Below the pieces are notes generated by a model that worked only from the letters and a program-made list of their open reading frames with translations, made no database searches and was not told the DNA's origin. The translations under genes and the position numbers were made by a program. Shown piece after piece: positions 1 to 7,709 of a stretch of DNA of 36,235 nt. The stretch lies in NCBI GenBank assembly GCA_020050835.1, contig JAGVKB010000082.1, forward strand, positions 1 through 36,235, written 5' to 3'. Each line of letters opens with the position of its first letter. Position 1 is the first letter of the stretch. This DNA comes from Candidatus Obscuribacterales bacterium. Lineage in GTDB: Bacteria > Cyanobacteriota > Vampirovibrionia > Obscuribacterales > Obscuribacteraceae.

Positions 1-77
1 ACACCCTCAACTCCGTCAAAATTTCCTCTCAAAAACCCCTCCACACCCCAATTCCAAAATTTTTTACAACTCGACAA
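1..77. other. No gene seen at left window edge
   Basis: This short stretch lies downstream of the pilO-like stop codon. It is pyrimidine-rich on the plus strand and contains a T-run. I see no convincing open frame, hairpin or promoter. A further pilus gene (pilP or pilQ type) could begin just outside the window, but nothing here shows it. Confidence 0.4.
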
Positions 78-755
78 CTATATGCATGAATAGAGCGGGA
101 TCAAAAAACTGATTTTTAGCTCATTGGAATCCAGGTCCTTTTGCTCCTTGCCTTCAGTCGGATAACCGACCTCAACTTGACTGACCCCGATCACTCGTTG
201 ATAGGCCTGCAGCTTTTTCATGAATTCGACCGCTCCAGCATAGTTGCCTTGAGCTGATACAATCATGAATTGTTTTACCAACCCGGTTTCAACCTCGACT
301 GGCTTCGCTTTATCCGCACCAGGAGCTGGTCCCAGCGCTCGCGGTCCTTCATCTGGTTTGGGCGGGGCCTTAGCCCCTTTTGGAGCAGCAGCTTCTTGAT
401 CTGCAGCCTCCGTCGCTCTCAGTTTGTCTTTATCCGGCTCCTCCACTGACACTAGATCGAGCCCGGATTCGAGCGCCATCTTTTCCAAGTCTATTATCAG
501 AATATCAATATCCGGACTTTTCGGCACGGAGCCCCTGAGCTGATCGATCTCGCCTTCCAGCTTCACCTTCTCCTGCTGCAATCGGGAAAGATCAGACAAT
601 TTGATCTTCAGCTCCGTCTGTTCCTTCAACTTAGCATCCAGCTCGTCTGATTTCGTTTGATGCTCGGTCAGAGCCTGAGATGCGCCGGAAAACCAGAGCA
701 CCACCGCGATGATGTAGCCGACTACGCACAGTAAAATTTTCTCTCTGGTCTGCAT
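78..755 (-). CDS. pilO: PilO-like type IV pilus assembly protein
   Basis: This 225-residue protein is probably the PilO component of the inner-membrane alignment complex, which pairs with PilN and links the pilus motor to the outer parts of the machine. It has one N-terminal membrane helix (about residues 8-26), then a charged coiled-coil segment (about 30-75). A proline- and alanine-rich linker follows (about 110-150), then a C-terminal alpha/beta domain of the ferredoxin-like type found in PilO. The ATG start lies 8 bases after the stop of the PilM-PilN gene, so the two are almost certainly co-transcribed. Sequence identity to known PilO is hard to see by eye because the family diverges strongly. 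The call rests on topology, length and position after pilM/pilN. Confidence 0.8.
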   Translation of the reverse strand: MQTREKILLCVVGYIIAVVLWFSGASQALTEHQTKSDELDAKLKEQTELKIKLSDLSRLQQEKVKLEGEIDQLRGSVPKSPDIDILIIDLEKMALESGLDLVSVEEPDKDKLRATEAADQEAAAPKGAKAPPKPDEGPRALGPAPGADKAKPVEVETGLVKQFMIVSAQGNYAGAVEFMKKLQAYQRVIGVSQVEVGYPTEGKEQKDLDSNELKISFLIPLYSCI

Positions 756-763
756 CGCTTACC

Positions 764-2494
764 TCATTTAGTCGCGCCCGGCCCGGCAGCTGCAATTGAA
801 GACAGCTCTTCGGCCGGACGGACCCGCGAGACCACACCAAACTCAATTATACGTGCGTCTTCTTGCGTGTTCCGTTTGGCGAAAGCCACAGTAGAGTCCA
901 TAAACAGCGGCGAGCCTCCGAGATTGATTGAGAGGTCCGATATCTTGCTGAAGTCGACCGCGTCGCCCTCGATCTTGATTGCATTGCCTTGAATCGAAAC
1001 TTTCTTGATCTGCAGTCCATCGGGAGTATTGTCTGCGATTGTTTTCAGCACAGCCGACCAAGGTCTGCTGTACTTAATGATCTCGTCCAGCAGCTGCTTC
1101 TTACGCTTCAAGACAGCATTGTCGTCACGTAGTTTCGACAAGCTGGTCAGCTGTCTCTTTTCGTCCTCGATCTGCTGGTTGACTCGATTGAGCTCAGCAA
1201 CCTTGCTGGGAACATCGAATTGCGAGAAGTAGAGCCAGATCGCTCCCACGATTAGAGTGCAGACGAGCCCGCCCAACAGAGCCGGCAGAAACCAGGGCGT
1301 GTCCTCCTCGACAATGCGCACCGTCGGGCGGGCCTCGATCCCTTCCAGAGCGCCGATTGACGGGCCCTCTTTGTTCAAATCCAGATCGACCGTGATGACC
1401 GGAGCCCAGGAGCTATCGACAATGCTGCCGGTAACCATCGTTTCGGCCGGCGCTCTTTCGGTGGGAACCAGATCGGCACCGGCGGACAACCCCCTGAACG
1501 GATTGGCGAGCACCGCTCCGATATTCAAGCGATTGGACATGAACTCGTCGATCTGCGGAACCAGACAGCCTGGACCGCAAAGAATAATCTGATCAATCTG
1601 GACTTCGCCAACCTGCGATCTATAGAATTCGAGCGAGCGTCCGACTTCGTCCGTGATGTCACCGAATACGGTGCGAGAGATCTGTGCCGCCTGGCCAATC
1701 CGCGGCTCGACGCTGGCCATGCCGAACAGTTGCACTTGCGGTAACAGATTGACCGCGTCTTCGACCGACATGTCAAGACTGCGTGAAACCGCTTCGCCCA
1801 ATGTCTCCAAGCCAAGCAATACCGAGCGGGTAAACAACGGCATCCCACCCCGGATCAAATTGATGTCGGTCGCTTCGTGCCGGATGTTGACGGACATGAT
1901 GAGATGGTCAGGCTGATCGAGATAACCGGCAAAACTGAGCGCTCGAATCGTAGAAAGCGAGGAGATATCCAGGCGCCCGAGCGTAACGCCAGCCGACTCG
2001 GCCATGCGCCAGTAGCTGTCGACGATCGCCTTTTGAATAGCAGCCAAGATCACATCGACGCGTCTTACCCCGTCAGGGTCGGTTCGTTCGGTAGCCGGCA
2101 TGATCGACCAGTCGAGATTAGCTTCCTTGAGCGGAAACGGCACGTGATTGATAGCTTCCTGCGTGACGACATCGGCCAACTCATCGGGAGGCATTCCGGT
2201 CGGTACCGGCATCAATCTAATCACTACCGATTGTCCAGGCACCACAGTATTCAGCACCGGCGGGGCACCGGAGAGATTGAGTCCGGACTGAATCAGACAA
2301 TCCTGAACGACCGCTCCGACCGTTTCAGGATCGGCGATTAAACCTTCCCGGACGGTATTTGGTGGAGTTGGAATTGAACCATAGCGAGTCAGCTCGATGC
2401 CGACCTTGGTCTTCTCCATCTGAACAACCGATACGCTCGCACTGTTGACGTCCAGTCCGAGTGTCGGTCCCTTCTTTTTACCGAATCCAAACAC
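764..2494 (-). CDS. PilM-PilN fusion protein, type IV pilus assembly
   Basis: This 576-residue protein joins two proteins that are normally separate. Residues 9 to about 345 form a PilM domain, an actin/FtsA-like ATP-binding fold. It begins with a GLDVNSASV phosphate-1-type loop and contains a late LCGPGC glycine motif near 305-310. After a linker there is a membrane helix (about 401-423), a coiled coil (about 428-472) and a small alpha/beta domain to the end, which is the layout of PilN. In ordinary systems the cytoplasmic N-terminal peptide of PilN binds PilM. Here that contact would be covalent. The start is GTG (2492-2494) with AAGGA-like purines upstream. It follows the prepilin peptidase gene by 39 bases and precedes pilO by 8 bases, so all three look like one operon. 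Confidence 0.88.
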   Translation of the reverse strand: MFGFGKKKGPTLGLDVNSASVSVVQMEKTKVGIELTRYGSIPTPPNTVREGLIADPETVGAVVQDCLIQSGLNLSGAPPVLNTVVPGQSVVIRLMPVPTGMPPDELADVVTQEAINHVPFPLKEANLDWSIMPATERTDPDGVRRVDVILAAIQKAIVDSYWRMAESAGVTLGRLDISSLSTIRALSFAGYLDQPDHLIMSVNIRHEATDINLIRGGMPLFTRSVLLGLETLGEAVSRSLDMSVEDAVNLLPQVQLFGMASVEPRIGQAAQISRTVFGDITDEVGRSLEFYRSQVGEVQIDQIILCGPGCLVPQIDEFMSNRLNIGAVLANPFRGLSAGADLVPTERAPAETMVTGSIVDSSWAPVITVDLDLNKEGPSIGALEGIEARPTVRIVEEDTPWFLPALLGGLVCTLIVGAIWLYFSQFDVPSKVAELNRVNQQIEDEKRQLTSLSKLRDDNAVLKRKKQLLDEIIKYSRPWSAVLKTIADNTPDGLQIKKVSIQGNAIKIEGDAVDFSKISDLSINLGGSPLFMDSTVAFAKRNTQEDARIIEFGVVSRVRPAEELSSIAAAGPGATK

Positions 2495-2533
2495 AGCCTT
2501 CGTCCTTTCGCCTTAATGCGATTACAAAACTCA

Positions 2534-3634
2534 TTATGCCCCACCGCCAAATAGAGAGCCAATCGGGTCCCAGAAAATGGCGGCGATTCCGCCGATTGCC
2601 AGCGCTGGTCCAAAAGGAAACGGCTTGGAAACTCTCGTTCCTACCGACACTATACCCAACAGCCCGCCACCGGCCGCGCCGAGCAGTCCGAACTGCAACC
2701 AGGGCAGCCCGGTACCGGCCATGCCGGTCATCAGCGAGAGAAAGAAGGTCGTAAGACCTAAAAGCGAAAAGCCGACGATGACGCCGGACAGCGCCGGACG
2801 CCAGACTTCCTTCAACAAGTCAGCCTTTTTCATCTCCACAATCAAGAGGAAGATGCCCATCACCGTGCCCACCACAAAGCTGACCAAAAGCGCAACCAGC
2901 AGTCTCTGCCAGCCCAAATAAGAGGCGATCACGGCCGAAAGAACCGCATCGCCGCCGCCCATCACCTCAATCTCTTCCCTGAGCCCGTCATGGCCCTCAG
3001 TAGGGATTTGGAGCTCGGCATCCAAACCTTCGTCGGCACCGTCGCCGACACCATCTTCTTCATCTGCTTCCGGATGATAACGGTTGTACAGCTTTAGCCC
3101 GTAATGTGCCAGAAAATCGAACAAGATATAGCTGGCACCGATACCAGCCATCGCACCAAGCACGTCTTTGCGGACGAAGCTGCTGAAGCCTATCCCGAAT
3201 ATCATGGAGGGATAAGTAATATCATGCGGAATCAGCTTTTCATGAATGTCGGTAACTGTGACTGCAATTAAGGTTGCGACGAAGACAGCCATTCCGAAAG
3301 CTTGCCAGGTCGGTCCAAAAGTTTTCACGAGCACGACAAACGAAAGGGCGGTGGCCAGCTCGACCGCCGGGTATTGCAGCGAGATCGGTTGAGAGCAATG
3401 GCGGCATCTCCCCTTGAGAAGCAAGTAAGAGAGCACCGGAATGTTATCCCAGACGGCAATCGCCTTTTCGCATTTCGGACAGCGAGACGGCGGCCAGACG
3501 ACTGAATCGCCGGAAAGCGATCGCAGCGCCAGAACATTTAGAAAACTGCCCACAATCAAGCCGATAAGACCTGCGAACAGGCTAAGAGCTAGCGGGTTGG
3601 AAGCCGTGCTTTCCATTTCAGGACTGACAGGCAC
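2534..3634 (-). CDS. pilD: Prepilin peptidase / N-methyltransferase, A24 family
   Basis: This is a 366-residue polytopic membrane aspartyl protease that cleaves the class III leader of prepilins and methylates the new N-terminus. It opens with the usual GLIVGSFLNV segment. Two zinc-binding CxxC pairs follow (C52/C55 and C77/C80), which mark the bifunctional form with the methyltransferase domain. The catalytic aspartates are D129 in TVTDIHEKLIP and D229 in the GGGD motif. Between them, at about residues 183-222, lies an acidic cytoplasmic insertion rich in Asp, Glu and Gly that is longer than usual. The start is GTG at 3632-3634. An in-frame ATG at codon 7 is an alternative, and neither has a clear SD. 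The gene heads the pilD, pilM-N, pilO run. Confidence 0.93.
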   Translation of the reverse strand: MPVSPEMESTASNPLALSLFAGLIGLIVGSFLNVLALRSLSGDSVVWPPSRCPKCEKAIAVWDNIPVLSYLLLKGRCRHCSQPISLQYPAVELATALSFVVLVKTFGPTWQAFGMAVFVATLIAVTVTDIHEKLIPHDITYPSMIFGIGFSSFVRKDVLGAMAGIGASYILFDFLAHYGLKLYNRYHPEADEEDGVGDGADEGLDAELQIPTEGHDGLREEIEVMGGGDAVLSAVIASYLGWQRLLVALLVSFVVGTVMGIFLLIVEMKKADLLKEVWRPALSGVIVGFSLLGLTTFFLSLMTGMAGTGLPWLQFGLLGAAGGGLLGIVSVGTRVSKPFPFGPALAIGGIAAIFWDPIGSLFGGGA

Positions 3635-3784
3635 TTTCTAGCTCGAGGCTTTTCCGCGCAGCTCGCGCAGCGCACCAGATAGGCACCATCTAAAATACAA
3701 CACTTTTCACAAATGCCCAAACTGATTTTATGCGCCACTTAAGACAACGGGCCACTTGACATTGAAGCGGGCTCAGCGCTTTTC
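3635..3784. other. Spacer between ABC permease and prepilin peptidase genes
   Basis: This 150-base gap separates the end of the ABC transporter operon from the start of the prepilin peptidase gene. Both are on the minus strand, so it should hold the promoter for the prepilin peptidase operon. I found no clear consensus promoter or T-tailed hairpin. Confidence 0.4.
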
Positions 3785-4573
3785 TCATGGGAATTCCCGT
3801 CTTTCAGTCACCACCGTCGAGAAGCTGAGCAGCAAAATGATGTAAGCCAGCACATAGCTCAATAAGAAGCCGAGCAGCTCGGGCTCCGGCTGGCGCGAAT
3901 ACATCAAGTCCGCCCGCACCTGAGTAAGCTTGGCAAGATCCGGAACGAACCAATAGATGGCCTCGAAGAGTCGAGTAACTCCGGCATTGTCAGAAACCCT
4001 GGCCAGGTCCCGGAGCGACTGCCCCATATGGGCGATTAGCCACAAGGCCAGTGTAAATACAACGCTCATAACCGGCGTGGCGAAGGTGGAAAAGAAAGTA
4101 GCAATCGCTGTCACGAAGAGCAATTCTACATAGATCAAAAGCACGGATTCCATCAATAGTGGGTTGATTACATGCTCGTGTGAGCATGCGCAAATGGTTC
4201 CCAAGAGAAATGCGCCCATGGCAAAGGTAACCAGCAAAACGCAGCTGGACAGTCCGAGGTACTTTCCTAGAATGAATTGCCAGCGCGCAATCGGCTTGGT
4301 GACGATCAGATAGATCGTCCGCCTTTCAATCTCTTTGTAGACCAGGCTAGTGCCGACAAAAATGGCGATGATACCGCCGATGAAGGCAATCGTGGCCAAG
4401 CCGATATCTTCTAAGATTCTCAAGTCTTGACCAACAGACAGCGAACCCAGAAGTATTCCAGCCAGTGTAATGACAAAGGCAAAGACTAGAAAGACATATA
4501 CAATTCTGTCTCTCACCGTTTCTCGCAGGGTATTGCGAGCGATTGCCAGAACCGGACCGACCAGGTTCGTCAT
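3785..4573 (-). CDS. ABC-2 type transporter permease
   Basis: This 262-residue integral membrane protein has about six predicted helices. One cytoplasmic loop carries YKEIERRTIYLIVTKPI, typical of ABC-2 permeases of the NosY/NatB-like group. It should form the membrane channel for the ATPase encoded just upstream. Its ATG overlaps the TGA of that gene (ATGA at 4570-4573), a sign of coupled translation. The substrate cannot be read from the sequence. Because the pair follows a sigma factor gene inside a pilus locus, export of an envelope component or a stress-related role are both possible. Confidence 0.85.
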   Translation of the reverse strand: MTNLVGPVLAIARNTLRETVRDRIVYVFLVFAFVITLAGILLGSLSVGQDLRILEDIGLATIAFIGGIIAIFVGTSLVYKEIERRTIYLIVTKPIARWQFILGKYLGLSSCVLLVTFAMGAFLLGTICACSHEHVINPLLMESVLLIYVELLFVTAIATFFSTFATPVMSVVFTLALWLIAHMGQSLRDLARVSDNAGVTRLFEAIYWFVPDLAKLTQVRADLMYSRQPEPELLGFLLSYVLAYIILLLSFSTVVTERREFP

Positions 4574-5325
4574 CTAGCCGCCCCTTCGCAGTTTACACAT
4601 TCCAGAAAGTACTCCTCCAGATTCTGATAACCTCCGCCTCCGGTCACAGTTGATACCTTTTCACTGCCGACCAGTTTGCCTTTGTGCAATACTCCTACCC
4701 GATCGCAAATTTCGCTGACGTCCGGCAGCAAGTGCGAATTGAAGAAGATAGTCTTGCCTCGATCTTTTAGCTTATGAAGGATCAAACGCACGTCGCGGCG
4801 GCCGATCGGGTCAAGCCCTGAGGTCGGCTCGTCCCAGAAAATCAGCTCGGGATCGTTCATCAGCGACTGGGCGATGCCAAGACGCTGCATCATCCCCTTC
4901 GAGTACTTTCTGATCGGCGTGTCGCCGGCATGGGACATCGAGACGAGCTGCAATAGCTGCTCGGCTCGTTCGCGCCTTTCCTGCTTGGCGATGCCGAAGG
5001 TCAGCCCGGCGAAATCCAGGAACTCGGAGCCGGTCAAATAGGAATAAAAATACGGATTCTCCGGCAAGAAGCCGATCTTGGCCAAAGCCCGTCGATCACC
5101 GGCTGGAAAGCCAAGCACCGTAGCCGAACCAGCAGTCGGTCTGAGCAATCCCAAAAGCAGCTTAAGAGTGGTTGTCTTGCCCGCGCCGTTTAGCCCCAGC
5201 AGACCAAAAGTCTCCGAACGCTCGACCGTAAGGGTTAATCCGTCGACGACCCGAAATCTCTTCCGGAGGAAGTGACTGACATGATCTTTAGTCAGACTAG
5301 ACGTCTCAATGACCGAGTTGGTCAT
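4570..5325 (-). CDS. ABC transporter ATP-binding protein
   Basis: This 251-residue cytoplasmic ATPase powers the ABC-2 permease that follows. It shows a complete nucleotide-binding domain: Walker A GLNGAGKTTTLK, the signature YSKGMMQRLGIAQ, Walker B LIFWDEPTSGLDP, and a switch histidine in FFNSHLLPD. The early ENPYF segment after the Q-loop region is typical of the CcmA/NatA-like branch. A short C-terminal tail holds two cysteines (CVNC). The ATG lies 4 bases beyond the sigma factor stop codon, with AAAGGAAG about 10 bases upstream. The gene therefore reads as the middle of a sigma factor, ATPase, permease operon. Confidence 0.92.
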   Translation of the reverse strand: MTNSVIETSSLTKDHVSHFLRKRFRVVDGLTLTVERSETFGLLGLNGAGKTTTLKLLLGLLRPTAGSATVLGFPAGDRRALAKIGFLPENPYFYSYLTGSEFLDFAGLTFGIAKQERRERAEQLLQLVSMSHAGDTPIRKYSKGMMQRLGIAQSLMNDPELIFWDEPTSGLDPIGRRDVRLILHKLKDRGKTIFFNSHLLPDVSEICDRVGVLHKGKLVGSEKVSTVTGGGGYQNLEEYFLECVNCEGAAR

Positions 5326-5329
5326 GAGT

Positions 5330-6184
5330 TCATGACTTCCTTTCTATCTGCCCGCCTTGTTGCTTCTTGGTTTGATTGATGATGCGTTGCAGCTCTGTTA
5401 CGGCGGCTCTGAGCCTTCTGGACACCTGCATTTGAGAGATGCCCAGCCTGCGCGCCACTTCAGTCTGGCTCAAATCTTCGTAAAAGGTCAATTGGACCAC
5501 TTCGCGCAAACCGTCTCGCAGCTGCTTGATCGCCTCTGCCAGCATAAAACGATCTTCTTTGGCGATTTGATTGCTTTTATACTTGCCGTCGACCAGGGTG
5601 TCGATCAATGATTGCTCGCTGCCCGCATCATTTGAGAGAGCTTGATCCAGGGATATCAATGTCCGCCGGCGATCGACTTCATAGGCTTCGTTTACCCGGC
5701 TGACCGGAATTTGAAGCTCCACTGCGATCTCAGCATCGGTCGGCTCGCGCCCGAGACGCGCGGTCAAGTTTTGAACCAGGCGATTAATTCGGAACGACAG
5801 CTCCTGCAACTCCCGCGGAGCGCGAATCATCGCTGTCTTATCGCGAAGATAATGCCGGATCTCGCCCGTTATGAGGTGAGTGGCATAAGTTTGAAACTTC
5901 GCCCCGGCATCCGGCTTGAATTGATCGACAGCCTTAATCAGTCCGATCGAACCGACTTGAATCAAATCCTCGACCGGGTCAGTCGATCGTCTCGCTAAAC
6001 CGTAAGCGATTCGTTTCACCAGCGGCAGGGCCGACTGGATAATCGCATCCCGGAGCGATGGATCTCGGCCCTGGGAATACTCACACAACCAGGAATGGAC
6101 CTGATCTTGCCCTTTATCTACTTCCGGCTTGGGACCGTTACCCGACCCCGCGGTGGCTTCTTTTGCTTGCAAACGCCTAGTCAC
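5330..6184 (-). CDS. RNA polymerase sigma factor, SigB/SigF/SigG type
   Basis: This 284-residue group 3 sigma factor would redirect RNA polymerase to a specialised promoter set. Region 2 is clear (DLIQVGSIGLIKAVDQFKP, then FQTYATHLITGEIRHYLRDK). Region 3 follows (PRELQELSFRINR to TDAEIAVELQI), and region 4 carries a helix-turn-helix (LSQTEVARRLGISQMQVSRR). The N-terminal ~40 residues are polar and probably disordered. The start is GTG at 6182-6184 with no visible SD, so the exact N-terminus is uncertain. In cyanobacteria a SigF-type sigma factor controls pilin expression and motility. Its place between pilC and the prepilin peptidase suggests a similar role here, which is inference. I see no anti-sigma partner gene nearby. 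Confidence 0.9.
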   Translation of the reverse strand: MTRRLQAKEATAGSGNGPKPEVDKGQDQVHSWLCEYSQGRDPSLRDAIIQSALPLVKRIAYGLARRSTDPVEDLIQVGSIGLIKAVDQFKPDAGAKFQTYATHLITGEIRHYLRDKTAMIRAPRELQELSFRINRLVQNLTARLGREPTDAEIAVELQIPVSRVNEAYEVDRRRTLISLDQALSNDAGSEQSLIDTLVDGKYKSNQIAKEDRFMLAEAIKQLRDGLREVVQLTFYEDLSQTEVARRLGISQMQVSRRLRAAVTELQRIINQTKKQQGGQIERKS

Positions 6185-6234
6185 TCACACTACTGAAGAC
6201 ACGACAATTACTATTCTAATGCTAAATAGTCCGC

Positions 6235-6249
6235 TTCGATGACATCGAA
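6235..6249. promoter_or_regulatory. 15-base palindrome upstream of sigma factor gene
   Basis: TTCGATG-A-CATCGAA is a perfect 7-base inverted repeat with a single central base. It sits in the 93-base gap between the end of pilC and the start of the sigma factor gene, about 50 bases before the GTG. The near-zero loop makes a protein-binding operator more likely than an RNA hairpin. No regulator can be assigned. Confidence 0.35.
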
Positions 6250-6277
6250 ACAAAACCATACTCCACATTAAATCACA

Positions 6278-7501
6278 TCATCGGATCTGATTGATGACCG
6301 TAAAGATTGGCAAGTACATTCCGACAACCACCGAACCGACGATCCCCCCTATTCCCACAACCATAATTGGCTCGAGAATCGAAGTCAGCGCATCGACGGC
6401 ATTTTCTACCTCGACATCGTAAAAGTCGGCAATTTTCTCCAACATTTCATCCAGTCGTCCAGTCTCCTCACCGACCGCGACCATCTGGGTGACCATCGGC
6501 GGAAAGAGCGGATCTTTGCTGAGCGGCTTGGAGATGCTGCCGCCTTGCCTGACTTCCATGCTCACTTTGTCGACTGATATGGCCAGCACGGCATTGCCGG
6601 CTGTGTCCTTCACGACGTCAAGCGCAGACAGCATCGGCACACCGGACCGGACCAGCGTGCCGAAAGTTCGACTGAAACGGGCAACCGCCACTTTCTTGAT
6701 TAAGTCACCAAAAACCGGCAGCCGCAATACAAAGCCGTCAATCTGAATTCGCCCTTGCTCGGTCATGTACCAGGTTCTCAGCCCCCAGACCGCAGCAATT
6801 ACCGAGACGACGAAAAGTCCCATCCAGAAAGACCGCATGAACTCCGACAGATTAATCAGAAACTGCGTGTAGGCCGGCAGTTCGCCACCGACCGTTTTGA
6901 AAAGGTTTTGGAAGATCGGCAGAATAAAGGTCAACATAGCCCAGAAGACTATTACCGCAACTGCCAACACTACCGACGGATACACCATCGCCGACTGAAC
7001 TTTGGCATTTAGCTTGGCTCTGGCCTCCAGAAACTCCGCCAGCCTCTTGAGAACATCATCCAGGATACCGCCTGCCTCCCCGGCTCGAACCATTGAGACA
7101 AAGAGCTTGTCAAAGACTTCTTGATGCCTGGCCATCGAGTCAGACAGCGATTGACCGGCTTCGACCGACTTGCGAACGCCGTCGAGCGTTCGTTTCAACT
7201 TCGGATTCTCGGCTTGATCCACCATAATCGTCAGGGCGCGGAGCATCGCGACGCCGGCTCCCACCATCGCCGAGAACTGTCGAGAGAAGACCACCATATC
7301 TTTCAATCTGACCGTCTCGAGCGACTCGTTCAATTTTTGAAGCGCGCCCATCGCGCCGGACTGCGGGCCTTTTGGTCTGATGTCCACGACATTCAACCCG
7401 CGAGCGGTCAGGCGCGCTTTCAATGCAGCTTGCGACTCAGCTTGAGCCAACGCCTCTTGAATTCGACCGCGGTCATCTTTTACACGATACAGAAATTCCA
7501 T
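6278..7501 (-). CDS. pilC: Type IV pilus inner-membrane platform protein PilC
   Basis: PilC is the membrane platform that the PilB and PilT motors turn to add or remove pilin subunits. From the ATG at 7499-7501 the protein is 407 residues, the normal family size. It begins MEFLYRVKDDRG, the conserved PilC/GspF opening, with the SD ACGGAG 8 bases upstream. It carries two GspF domains. The first includes FSRQFSAMVGAGV and RAGEAGG; the second includes FSRTFGTLVRSGVP and VGEETGRLD. Three membrane helices separate and end them. The frame stays open upstream to a TTG at 7690, which would add 63 residues of no recognisable character, and I reject that start. It follows pilT on the same strand. Confidence 0.93.
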   Translation of the reverse strand: MEFLYRVKDDRGRIQEALAQAESQAALKARLTARGLNVVDIRPKGPQSGAMGALQKLNESLETVRLKDMVVFSRQFSAMVGAGVAMLRALTIMVDQAENPKLKRTLDGVRKSVEAGQSLSDSMARHQEVFDKLFVSMVRAGEAGGILDDVLKRLAEFLEARAKLNAKVQSAMVYPSVVLAVAVIVFWAMLTFILPIFQNLFKTVGGELPAYTQFLINLSEFMRSFWMGLFVVSVIAAVWGLRTWYMTEQGRIQIDGFVLRLPVFGDLIKKVAVARFSRTFGTLVRSGVPMLSALDVVKDTAGNAVLAISVDKVSMEVRQGGSISKPLSKDPLFPPMVTQMVAVGEETGRLDEMLEKIADFYDVEVENAVDALTSILEPIMVVGIGGIVGSVVVGMYLPIFTVINQIR

Positions 7502-7709
7502 ATACAACGCTCCGTCTTCGGCGACATAACTCGCTATCGCCACACGGTTCGCTTCGCCCGGCCGTTGGCTCTGGTTCAGCGCTCCCGCCTTTTTTGTCTC
7601 ACCTTCAATTGAGTTGTTTTGCCGGCCTCCCGCTCCTTGCCTTGCTCGCCTCGACAGACTGATAAACCTTGCCGGACTTGGCAATATCAACTCTTATTCC
7701 CGGCCGGCA
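7502..7709. other. Spacer between pilT and pilC
   Basis: This 208-base gap precedes the preferred pilC start. The pilC frame happens to stay open through most of it. The predicted peptide is polar and unlike PilC proteins, so I treat it as non-coding leader. I found no clear promoter in it. Confidence 0.45.

Noticed and set aside
7502-7690. 63-residue N-terminal extension of PilC from a TTG codon
   Set aside because: The family opening MEFLYRV with a good SD begins at 7501. The extension is polar and not PilC-like.
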